Origin: Paenibacillus phyllosphaerae
GTDB taxonomy: Bacteria > Bacillota > Bacilli > Paenibacillales > Paenibacillaceae
Length of the DNA stretch: 64,000 bases
Reading direction: 5' to 3'
Assembly (NCBI RefSeq): GCF_014192105.1
Contig: NZ_JACHXK010000009.1
Location: forward strand, 62,001-126,000
The position numbers were made by a program, and so were the translations under genes. Shown here piece by piece: positions 15,077-22,199 of this stretch (its first letter is position 1; every line of letters starts with the position of its first letter). Below the pieces are notes generated by a model. The model was not told the origin of the DNA, ran no database searches, and saw nothing but the letters and a program-made list of their open reading frames with translations.

Positions 15077-15436
15077 AGTTATTTTCACCTCCATATCAAA
15101 CTCACATCTCTTGCTAAGCATCGCTCCTCTTCCATCTTTTCAAGGGCAGAAACCTAACTTACCCTCAATGAAATTATAGTCCCGAACATATGTTTATATG
15201 CCAGTTTGGCCATAAAGCTGAAATACTTACAAGTTCGCTCTAGGATCAGAAACGAAGAACGAAGAAAGCTAAACTGGGAATAGGAATAGAGGAACAGTTG
15301 CCGGAAGCCGATCAATAAGCGATTGCCTTTTCTTATGTCCGGCAAATGGGTGGTGGGAATATAAACTAAAAAAAGAATGCGTATGTTCCGAAGAAGTAAT
15401 GAGGCACGTTAATTCTTAATGAGGAGCATATTTGAG
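15077..15436. other. Intergenic stretch with no recognisable gene
   Basis: This 360-bp stretch between divergent genes is AT-rich. Short open frames occur on both strands (for example a broken plus-strand run ending LGIGIEEQLPEADQ near 15320), but none has a ribosome site and a recognisable product. It may hold more decayed sequence. Confidence 0.4.
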
Positions 15437-16126
15437 ATGTTCAAGAAAATTCTATCGTGGTTCAAGTCATCCAACGAGAAAGAATCCCCACAGACTACTA
15501 GGAAGTCATCACCGAACTCACCTATGAAAAGGACGATTGATCCCTCCAGGATTGGGGAACTCGGGGAATATAAAATTAACATTCAATTGGACCAACTTCC
15601 GAAGGATACAAAAAACCTGCGTGATATTATGGTTAAAAACCCCAGATCCCGTACAGGATACGCTCAAATCGACCATATTGTCGTAACTCCGTACGGATTA
15701 TTCGTTATTGAAACCAAGAACTACAATGGAGAAATTAAAGGAGGCCGGTCTGATAAGTATTGGAAGGTTAGCAACAGATTCAATATGTTTAATCCTTTAA
15801 GACAAAATTTTGGGCATATTAAAGCACTTGAGCTTGTACTATCGGAAATCCCCGACTTACTATATATCTCCATGATTTCCTTTACGATGCGATGCCGCTT
15901 CAGTATTGATCCTGAACTGAGAAAGATTGAATCCAATGAGTTGATTGTTTATGATACAGAACTATCAGAATTTATCAGTCGTAAGATAAATAGGATCAAA
16001 GCTACTTCGGATAAGGCTTTGCTAACGGAAGCTGAAGTGCAAAACATCTATGATAGGATTCAAAGCGCCAACATTACTGATCCTGCGCTTAGATCTGAGC
16101 ATGTTGCTAAGATAAAAAAGCAATAA
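15437..16126 (+). CDS. NERD domain-containing protein
   Basis: This 229-residue protein has a NERD domain at about residues 45-155. Key parts are GELGEYKI, then QIDHIVVTPYGLFVIETKNY, in which Asp, Glu and the ETKNY Lys match the nuclease-related fold, and FNPLRQNFGHIKAL. NERD proteins are thought to act on DNA or take part in stress or defence functions, without a proven reaction. GAGGAG precedes ATG 15437 by eleven bases. The gene is clearly more AT-rich than its flanks and sits next to decayed sequence, consistent with horizontal transfer. Confidence 0.8.
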   Translation: MFKKILSWFKSSNEKESPQTTRKSSPNSPMKRTIDPSRIGELGEYKINIQLDQLPKDTKNLRDIMVKNPRSRTGYAQIDHIVVTPYGLFVIETKNYNGEIKGGRSDKYWKVSNRFNMFNPLRQNFGHIKALELVLSEIPDLLYISMISFTMRCRFSIDPELRKIESNELIVYDTELSEFISRKINRIKATSDKALLTEAEVQNIYDRIQSANITDPALRSEHVAKIKKQ

Positions 16127-16146
16127 ATAGATCTCCTGACAACGGC

Positions 16147-16264
16147 AGCAGCCCCGGGTTCATCCCGGCGGCTGTTTTTCACATTACCGCACCCGAAATA
16201 TGTCCATCCGCCCCCACAAAGCGACATTTGTTCGGCTCCCCGGCCCGCTAGAATGAAGGGCCAT
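16147..16264 (+). repeat. Terminator-promoter module, copy A (orphan)
   Basis: This segment of about 118 bp is roughly 85% identical to 18650-18770. It contains a terminator hairpin (AGCAGCC-CCGGG / CCCGG-CGGCT, then TTTTT), a spacer with AAATATGTCCATCCG, GCGACATTTGTTCG, and CGCTAGAATGAAGG. The terminator can serve the NERD gene. The promoter part (TTTGTT, 16 bp, TAGAAT at 16249-16254) faces no plus-strand gene for 900 bp, so it appears to be a vestige. Confidence 0.8.
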
Positions 16265-16347
16265 CTCAGGCCAGTGGCGTTGCCGATCGTTTCCCTGTAA
16301 AGGGGAGAGGTCGGTCTCGTCTTTCTATTGCCGCTACCGGTGAAGGG

Positions 16348-17058
16348 CTACAATTTTCGAGGTGGTTTGGAGGCCGCGAATGCCTCTACGCCAGCCATCA
16401 GCAGGTCTGCACCAAATTTAAAATGATGGTCCATATCAACGGAAGCGGCGATATTCGGAGCCGTTTCCACGAGCCTAGGGTATTCTTGCTTCGGAAGGCT
16501 GCCATAGAACGCCAGCAATTTCGCCCCCCACAATCGGCGTTCTTCTTCAGCCCCTTTTACGTATCCATCCCCCGTCACCACCAACGATACCACTTGATTC
16601 AGGATGTGTTCAAAAATAAGAAACGCTTCCTGAGGCTCGAAGCCGGCATCGCGCAGAATGCCGAGAGAGGCCTCGAAAATCCTCAGCCTGTTTGTGGAAG
16701 GAAGAGCTCTCCTCGACAGCAAGCTTCTTCCTGATGGATGGGTAAGCAGCAGTTGGCGCAACGCGTAAATTAACCCTCTGACCTGGTCCCGCCAATCCGT
16801 TTCCTGTTGTGCGGAGACATCGAAAGACGCCAGCATAGATTCGGTCATCGCATCCAAAAGATCGTCTTTGTTGTCTACATAGCGGTAGATTGCCATAGCC
16901 GTTACTTCGAACTCTTGGGCTAAGCGGCGGAAACTCACCGCATCGATCCCTTCCGTATCCGCCAGATGTAAAGCCTGCGCTGCGATGGCTTCCCGATTAA
17001 GGGAGCCCTTTTGGTTAGGGTTGCCTTCAGGTTGTTGATCATTTTTATTACGAACCAC
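16348..17058 (-). CDS. TetR/AcrR family regulator
   Basis: This 236-residue repressor has an N-terminal HTH (about residues 22-68, with AVSFRRLAQEFEVTAMAIYRYVDNKDDLLDAM) and a C-terminal TetR-type ligand domain. It is divergent from a serine hydrolase gene, with two near-identical palindromes in the 119-bp gap, one lying exactly in the hydrolase promoter. It should repress the hydrolase and probably itself until an unknown ligand binds. Several candidate starts exist near 17058; this ATG gives the longest protein with a polar N-terminal tail. Confidence 0.88.
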   Translation of the reverse strand: MVRNKNDQQPEGNPNQKGSLNREAIAAQALHLADTEGIDAVSFRRLAQEFEVTAMAIYRYVDNKDDLLDAMTESMLASFDVSAQQETDWRDQVRGLIYALRQLLLTHPSGRSLLSRRALPSTNRLRIFEASLGILRDAGFEPQEAFLIFEHILNQVVSLVVTGDGYVKGAEEERRLWGAKLLAFYGSLPKQEYPRLVETAPNIAASVDMDHHFKFGADLLMAGVEAFAASKPPRKL

Positions 17059-17107
17059 AGTTCGACGCTCCCGATAGAAAAAGTATAGCCCTAGTATAAC
17101 AAAAAAG

Positions 17108-17158
17108 TTGACGAGTATACACTGTATACCTATAATGCGAAGTATACAGTGTATACTT
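17108..17158 (+). promoter_or_regulatory. Serine hydrolase promoter with two TetR operators
   Basis: The promoter is TTGACG (17108-17113), a 17-bp spacer and TATAAT (17131-17136), near consensus. Operator 1, GTATACA-C-TGTATAC, fills the spacer (17115-17129). Operator 2, a perfect palindrome with arms AAGTATACA and TGTATACTT around a G, lies at 17140-17158, just past the -10. The centres are 27 bp apart. Occupancy of either site would block RNA polymerase. Confidence 0.85.
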
Positions 17159-17177
17159 CCGGAAATAGGAGTTGAAC

Positions 17178-18599
17178 TTGCCCTTGAGGAGAAAAAGCAT
17201 ACGTAGAATTGCTCTAGCTGCCGGCGTAACCGTGATTGCGCTATCTGCTTGCTTCGGGTTTCTGCTTTATCAGCCGCTGATGGTTGCTTCGGGTTATACC
17301 AGCAAAGAAATCTGTTCCGGAACCTTTGTCTCGGGGCTTGATCCCGATCAGGTCTACGCCGATATGGTCGAACCGGAGGGGGCTATCGGGTATATTAGCC
17401 CTTTGATTCGCTTCGACGTTAACCCGGAGCAACGCGAAGTAACGACGACCATCGCTGGTTTTTACAAAACTCGGGCGGTATATGGTGAGGGGATGGGCTG
17501 CATGCTGGTGCATCAGCCTGACGATGTGAATCTGGTCGCAGCCGCTGACGTGGATACCGTAATCGGCCTATCGGATTCACAGGGTCCCGAGATAGCGGGA
17601 AACGCCATGGTCGAGACGAAGAACGAACGACTGCGCGCCGCGTTAGACCGAGCTTTTGCAGAGCGCGAGCAGCCGCCCTACATACGCACCCAAGCGGTCG
17701 TCGTGGTGAAGGATGGCAAGATCGTTGCTGAGCGGTACGCTTCCGGCATAGGTGTGGATACCCCATTGCTAGGGTGGTCGGCGACAAAATCGGTTACCAA
17801 CGCGCTCATTGGCATTCTGGTCCGGCAGGGAAAACTGAATGTCGACCAATCTGCGCCAATTGCCGCTTGGCAGGATGAAAAGGATCCGCGCCACTTGATT
17901 ACGATAAATGAACTGCTGCGGCAAACAAGCGGACTCGCGCTGAAACAAACCAGCTCCGGATTCGATCCAGCCTCAAGAATGATATTCCTCGAACGGGACA
18001 TGGCGGGTTTCGCCGAGCATGCCGAACTGGCGGCTGCCCCTGGGAGCCAATGGGCTTACACCGATGGCAATTTTATTCTTCTCTCGCGTATCATCCGCGA
18101 TGCGGTTGGCGGTCGAGCGTCGGATGTCAGACAGTTCGCGCAGCGTGAACTTTTCGGGCCGACCGGCATGGAACACGTGACGCTGGAATTCGATGCGACC
18201 GGCACTCCGAACGGGGCCATGTCGATGTTAGCATCCGCGCGCGATTGGGCTCGTTTTGGACAGTTGTACCTGAACGACGGCATGGCAGGCACGGATCGCA
18301 TCCTGCCGGAAGGGTGGGTGGAATACTCGGCTTCGCAGACGCTCGATACGGGGTATGGAGCTGGCTTTTGGATTAACCAAGCCGTTAGCGGCAACGCGCC
18401 TTATGGACTTCCATGGGGGATGCCCCATGTGCCGCAGGACGCATTCTTTGCCATGGGCAATATGGGTCAGCATATTGTCATCGTACCCTCGCAGCACTTG
18501 GTCGTCGTGCGATTGGGGATGTCGCATCATCCGGATGGCCTGATCGCCGGAGCCGACCGGCTGGTTGCCGATGTGATCGAGGCGCTTGCAGACAAGTAG
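17178..18599 (+). CDS. Serine hydrolase of the beta-lactamase/class C family
   Basis: This protein of about 473 residues has an N-terminal membrane anchor or signal (residues 10-32) and a beta-lactamase-type catalytic domain. The nucleophile motif is SATK (Ser201, Lys204), and the second motif is Tyr294 in YTDGN. The layout resembles 6-aminohexanoate-dimer hydrolase and esterase relatives more than true penicillinases, so it may cleave amides or esters outside the membrane. TTG 17178 is preferred over TTG 17172 because AGGAG lies six bases upstream. It is controlled by the divergent TetR. Confidence 0.82.
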   Translation: MPLRRKSIRRIALAAGVTVIALSACFGFLLYQPLMVASGYTSKEICSGTFVSGLDPDQVYADMVEPEGAIGYISPLIRFDVNPEQREVTTTIAGFYKTRAVYGEGMGCMLVHQPDDVNLVAAADVDTVIGLSDSQGPEIAGNAMVETKNERLRAALDRAFAEREQPPYIRTQAVVVVKDGKIVAERYASGIGVDTPLLGWSATKSVTNALIGILVRQGKLNVDQSAPIAAWQDEKDPRHLITINELLRQTSGLALKQTSSGFDPASRMIFLERDMAGFAEHAELAAAPGSQWAYTDGNFILLSRIIRDAVGGRASDVRQFAQRELFGPTGMEHVTLEFDATGTPNGAMSMLASARDWARFGQLYLNDGMAGTDRILPEGWVEYSASQTLDTGYGAGFWINQAVSGNAPYGLPWGMPHVPQDAFFAMGNMGQHIVIVPSQHLVVVRLGMSHHPDGLIAGADRLVADVIEALADK

Positions 18600-18649
18600 T
18601 TGAATAGGAGCAGATTCCATAGAAGTAACTCGTATGTTCGCATAAAGTT

Positions 18650-18770
18650 AGCAGCCCCGGTTCTCCCCGGCGGCTGCTTTTTCACATTCCGCCGAACCCA
18701 AAAATATGTCCATCCGACCCAAAAAAGCGACATTTGTTCGCCTCCCCCCGACCGCTAGAATGAAGGTCAT
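18650..18770 (+). repeat. Terminator-promoter module, copy B (active position)
   Basis: This is the second copy of the module. The hairpin (AGCAGCC-CCGG / CCGG-CGGCTGC, TTTTT) ends the hydrolase transcript. The promoter half, TTTGTT, 17 bp, TAGAAT (18755-18760), drives the sugar ABC operon that starts 46 bp later. Conserved ATGTCCATCCG and GCGACATTTGTTCG blocks upstream may bind the YesN-like activator encoded at the end of that operon (inference). Confidence 0.8.
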
Positions 18771-18805
18771 AAGGCATCGCACTTCATATCATGGGGGTTA
18801 TGACA

Positions 18806-20125
18806 GTGAAAAAATCCGTAAAAGTGTTGAGCACGACGCTCCTTGCAATGAGTCTTGTCACCGCGGCAGGCTGCAGCAGCGATAACGGCAATAACGGCGG
18901 GGGCAACACCAACAGCGGCGGTACGAATACCGCGGCCGAAGGCAACAGCGGCGGCGGCAACGCGCCTGCAGCCGAGAAGGCAGACATTCTGTTCTGGACG
19001 CCGTTCTCCGGCGCGGACGGCGAGTTCATGAAGAAGATCGTGGAGAAATATAACGGCTCGCAGGATACCTACAAAGTGAAGTTGGTCATCCAGCCGAACG
19101 GCGAGTATTACAAAATGCTGGACGTTGCGCTCAGCGCGAGCAAAGACCGTCCGGACCTGGCGATCATGCACGTCGACCAAATTCCGACCTATGTGAACAA
19201 AGGCCAACTGCAGCCGATGGACGATCTGGCCGCAGCGTCGGGTATCAACAAGGCGGACTACGTCGAAGCGCCGGTGAACTACGAGACGATCGACGGCAAA
19301 TGGTACGGCATTCCGCTCGATATCCATCCGCTCGTCATGTACTACAACAAGGATCTGTTCGACAAAGCGGGCATCGCCGCGCCGCCGACGAACCGCGCGG
19401 AGTTCGAATCGGCAGTCGAGAAGTTGACGGACAAAGACAAAGGCGTCTACGGTTACGCGGTACCGACCTTGTGGCCGCAGCAGTTCATCTTCCCGTCGCT
19501 CGTCTGGCAGAACGGCGGCGACCTGTGGAATGGCACGGACGTAGCCTATAACTCGCCGGAAGCGGTCGAGATGGTGCAATGGATGCGCGGCCTCGTCGAG
19601 CAAGGCTTCTCGCCGGCGAACGTGCAGCAAGACGGAGAGAACACGCTGTTCCTGCAAGGCAAGAACGCGATCCAGTTCAACGGTCCTTGGATGAAAGGCC
19701 AGTTCGACGAAGCGGGCATCAACTACGGCGTTGCGCCGGTGCCGCAGATCGGCAAAGCGAAGCAAGCGGTCTATGCCGGCTCCCATAACTTCGTCGTCAC
19801 GAAGGACACGACGGACGCCGCGGTCGTCAAAGGCATCGGCGACTTCCTGAAATACGTCTCCACCAACTCGATGGATTGGGCGGCTTCCGGTCAGGCGCTC
19901 GCATCCAAGCCGATGCTCGAGAGCGCGGAGTTCAAGGCGCTTCCGATGCAGAGCAGCGTTGCGCAAGCGTTCGATTACGTGCAATTCGCGCCGAACGTCC
20001 TGAACTGGGCGACGATCTCCGATCCGATCTGGGGCGAGCTGAGCAATGCGATCCTCGGCAAGAAAGACGCGCAAAAAGCGATGGATGACGCAGTCGCCAA
20101 ATCCCGCCAAGCGATGAACAAATAA
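18806..20125 (+). CDS. Carbohydrate ABC transporter substrate-binding lipoprotein
   Basis: This protein of about 439 residues belongs to the family 1 (MalE-like) solute-binding proteins. The signal ends in TAAGC (lipid Cys), followed by a Gly/Asn/Ser linker. The mature part has FWTPFSGADGEFMKK, PDLAIMHVDQ, YGIPLDIHPLVMYYNKDLF and QFNGPWMKGQF, typical of oligosaccharide binders. GTG 18806 is chosen because GGGGG sits eight bases upstream; ATG 18791 and 18800 are alternatives. It is the first gene of a locus with two permeases and a GH43 enzyme, so arabino- or xylo-oligosaccharides are the likely ligands. Confidence 0.88.
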   Translation: MKKSVKVLSTTLLAMSLVTAAGCSSDNGNNGGGNTNSGGTNTAAEGNSGGGNAPAAEKADILFWTPFSGADGEFMKKIVEKYNGSQDTYKVKLVIQPNGEYYKMLDVALSASKDRPDLAIMHVDQIPTYVNKGQLQPMDDLAAASGINKADYVEAPVNYETIDGKWYGIPLDIHPLVMYYNKDLFDKAGIAAPPTNRAEFESAVEKLTDKDKGVYGYAVPTLWPQQFIFPSLVWQNGGDLWNGTDVAYNSPEAVEMVQWMRGLVEQGFSPANVQQDGENTLFLQGKNAIQFNGPWMKGQFDEAGINYGVAPVPQIGKAKQAVYAGSHNFVVTKDTTDAAVVKGIGDFLKYVSTNSMDWAASGQALASKPMLESAEFKALPMQSSVAQAFDYVQFAPNVLNWATISDPIWGELSNAILGKKDAQKAMDDAVAKSRQAMNK

Positions 20126-20172
20126 GCCCGCTTGAACCTAGGGGTCTAGCGGTCATGAAGTAGAGGACGTCA

Positions 20173-20212
20173 GGAGGCGCGGCAGCTTAGCGCCTCCCGC
20201 CGTTCTTTTATA
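20173..20212 (+). terminator. Attenuating stem-loop between binding protein and permease
   Basis: GGAGGCGC (20173-20180) pairs with GCGCCTCC (20190-20197), followed by a weak TTCTTTT tract. A partial terminator at this place would give more binding protein than permease. Confidence 0.5.
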
Positions 20213-20246
20213 GGTTCATTTCAGGCGGGAAAAGGAGGAGTCGCTT

Positions 20247-21140
20247 ATGGTGAAAAGCACCTGGCAATCGAGGCTGACGTCATCGCTGTTCGTGCTGCCG
20301 TATGTCGTGAGCTTTTGCGCGTTTTTGTTAATCCCGATTCTTTATGGCGTTTATATTTCATTCCATAACTTCGAGCTGTTGTCCGATACGCATGAATTCG
20401 TCGGCCTTCAGAATTACGTCACGATCTTCACGCCGGGCACGTATCTGTTCGAGCAGTTCACGCGCGGGCTGTGGAACACGCTGCAGTTCGTGCTGTACTC
20501 CGTGCCGCTGCTGGTCATTCTCGGCTTGGGTCTGGCGATGCTGCTGAACGCGCTGCCGAGCAAGCTTCGCAGCCTGTTCCGGACGTTTTATTTTATGCCG
20601 TACGCGGTGTCCGCTTCGGTCATGTCGGTCATCTGGCTCATGATGTTCGATTCGAACGCCGGTTTCCTGAACGGACTGCTGGGCAAGATCGGTGTGGATC
20701 CGATCGCTTGGCTGACCGATCTTCCATGGGCTTGGGTGTCGCTTACATTGACGACGCTCTGGTGGACGATCGGGTTTAACATGATTATTTTCATTAACGC
20801 GCTTAATGAAGTGCCGGAGGACTACTACGAGGCGGCTTCCATCGACGGGGCCAACGCCTGGCGCAAGTTCACGAGCATTACGCTGCCGTCGATCCGGCCG
20901 GTCATGCTGTTCATCATCATTACGTCGACCATCGCTTCGTTCAACGTATACGCGCAGCCGTTCCTTCTCACCCGCGGCGGACCGGGCGACAGCACCCGCG
21001 TGCTGCTGATGAACGTGCTCGACGAAGCGTTCAAGGGCAAGCAGGTCGGTTCGGCTTCGGCGATGGCCATCCTGATGGCGGTCATCATCATCATCATTTC
21101 GGCGGTGCAGTACAAGATCGCTTACGGCAGGAAGGAGTAG
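20247..21140 (+). CDS. Sugar ABC transporter permease (MalF/UgpA type)
   Basis: This 297-residue permease has six predicted helices and the EAA loop YYEAASIDGANAWRKFTSITLPSIRP, which fits the CUT1 sugar importer family. It pairs with the next permease. No ATPase is in the locus, which is usual for this class in Firmicutes, where one MsmX-like ATPase serves many importers. GGAGGAG precedes the ATG. Confidence 0.92.
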   Translation: MVKSTWQSRLTSSLFVLPYVVSFCAFLLIPILYGVYISFHNFELLSDTHEFVGLQNYVTIFTPGTYLFEQFTRGLWNTLQFVLYSVPLLVILGLGLAMLLNALPSKLRSLFRTFYFMPYAVSASVMSVIWLMMFDSNAGFLNGLLGKIGVDPIAWLTDLPWAWVSLTLTTLWWTIGFNMIIFINALNEVPEDYYEAASIDGANAWRKFTSITLPSIRPVMLFIIITSTIASFNVYAQPFLLTRGGPGDSTRVLLMNVLDEAFKGKQVGSASAMAILMAVIIIIISAVQYKIAYGRKE

Positions 21141-21146
21141 ACCCGC

Positions 21147-21971
21147 ATGAAGAAGACGTTGCTTATGATATTGGCTATTCTCCTGGCGGCGCTCTTCCTG
21201 CTGCCGCTCATCTGGATGGTATCGACCTCGTTCAAGAACGATTTCGAGGCGCTGGCCGGACAAATGAATTTTATTCCGAACAAACCGACGCTCGATAACT
21301 ACATCGAAGGTTTGCGCGGCGAGCTGATGAACGTGCCGATCACCCGTTGGATCACGAACTCGTTGTTCGTCGGCCTGGCCGGGACGGCGATCGTGCTGCT
21401 GTTCTCCTCGATGGCGGCTTTCGCGCTGGCGCGCCTGCAAGACTTGCCGCTGCGCAAGGTGATGTTCCCGATGTTCGTCGGGTCGATGATGATCCCGGGC
21501 GTCCTGACGTTCCTGCCGATGTACATGGAATTCAATGCGCTCGGCTGGATCAACACGTACGCCGCGCTCATTCTGCCTTACTCGTCCGGAGCGTTCGGCG
21601 TGTTCCTGCTCTACCAATTCTTCGCCTCGTTCCCCAAAGAGATCGAGGAGGCGGCCCGCATCGACGGCGCGAACAAATGGCAGATCTACTCGCGCATTCT
21701 GCTGCCGGCATCGGTATCGATCATGGTGACGCTCGCGATCTTCACCTTCATGGGCATCTACAACGATTTCGTCTGGCCGCTCTATGCGACGACCTCGCCG
21801 GAGATGCGGACGATTACGGCCGGTATTGCGATGATGGCCCAAGGCAGCTACACGCAAGCCTACGGCAAGCTGATGGCGATGACGGTGATCGCGACGCTGC
21901 CGGTGATGATCGTGTTCATCGTCGGCCAGCGCTCGTTCGTGAAGGCGATCACGCAGGCAGGTGTCAAGTAA
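21147..21971 (+). CDS. Sugar ABC transporter permease (MalG/UgpE type)
   Basis: This is the 274-residue partner permease, six bases after the previous gene, with six helices and the loop EIEEAARIDGANKWQIYSRILLPAS typical of MalG-like subunits. The N-terminal helix and the FKNDFEAL periphery fit the family. With its partner it forms the channel for the oligosaccharide delivered by the upstream lipoprotein. Confidence 0.92.
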   Translation: MKKTLLMILAILLAALFLLPLIWMVSTSFKNDFEALAGQMNFIPNKPTLDNYIEGLRGELMNVPITRWITNSLFVGLAGTAIVLLFSSMAAFALARLQDLPLRKVMFPMFVGSMMIPGVLTFLPMYMEFNALGWINTYAALILPYSSGAFGVFLLYQFFASFPKEIEEAARIDGANKWQIYSRILLPASVSIMVTLAIFTFMGIYNDFVWPLYATTSPEMRTITAGIAMMAQGSYTQAYGKLMAMTVIATLPVMIVFIVGQRSFVKAITQAGVK

Positions 21972-22009
21972 GCCAGACTTGTGGCGAACGCAAAGCCGCA
22001 GGCGATAGG

Positions 22010-22142
22010 TTTTCAGCTGTTAGCGGAGGTTTTTCGTTATAAGCGACTTTTGTAGATGAGTTGCTCCCTTAGCCGATTCAATCCGGCAACTCATCTATAA
22101 CGGGAGCGTTAACGAAAGAACCGGAGCTATAACAGCGTAAAG
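22010..22142. repeat. Large imperfect palindrome in the intergenic gap
   Basis: Two arms of about 55 bp (22010-22064 and 22086-22142) are inverted copies. The inner 12 bp (TAGATGAGTTGC / GCAACTCATCTA) match perfectly, and CTGTTA, GGTT and TTTCGTTA blocks recur further out. The 21-bp centre is unpaired. No open frame is present. The size and shape suggest a non-autonomous palindromic repeat or a relic hairpin element placed between operon genes. Confidence 0.65.
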
Positions 22143-22148
22143 AAGTTT

Positions 22149-22176
22149 AAAGAGACCCTTCGCGGTCTCTTTTCGA
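22149..22176 (+). terminator. Stem-loop terminator before the GH43 gene
   Basis: AAAGAGACC (22149-22157) and GGTCTCTTT (22164-22172) form a 9-bp stem with a CTTCGC loop and T-run. It lies between the permease and GH43 genes and would cut read-through. Confidence 0.65.
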
Positions 22177-22199
22177 GCATGTAGGCAAAGGAGACGAAC

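Noticed and set aside
17178-18599. True class C beta-lactamase
   Set aside because: SxxK and Tyr are present, but the YTDGN motif and long N-terminal domain match esterase/amide hydrolase relatives better; resistance is not supported by sequence alone.
16147-18770. Composite transposon around the TetR/hydrolase cassette
   Set aside because: The flanking repeats are direct, regulatory in nature and hold no transposase or terminal inverted repeats.
18767-20110. 447-codon minus-strand frame over the sugar-binding lipoprotein gene
   Set aside because: High GC and alternating codons create it; the product is Arg/His/Val-rich with no motif, while the plus strand encodes a clear solute-binding protein.
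20358-21857. 499-codon minus-strand frame across the two permease genes
   Set aside because: It spans two real, well-conserved permeases on the other strand and its own translation is low-complexity Arg/Glu/His.
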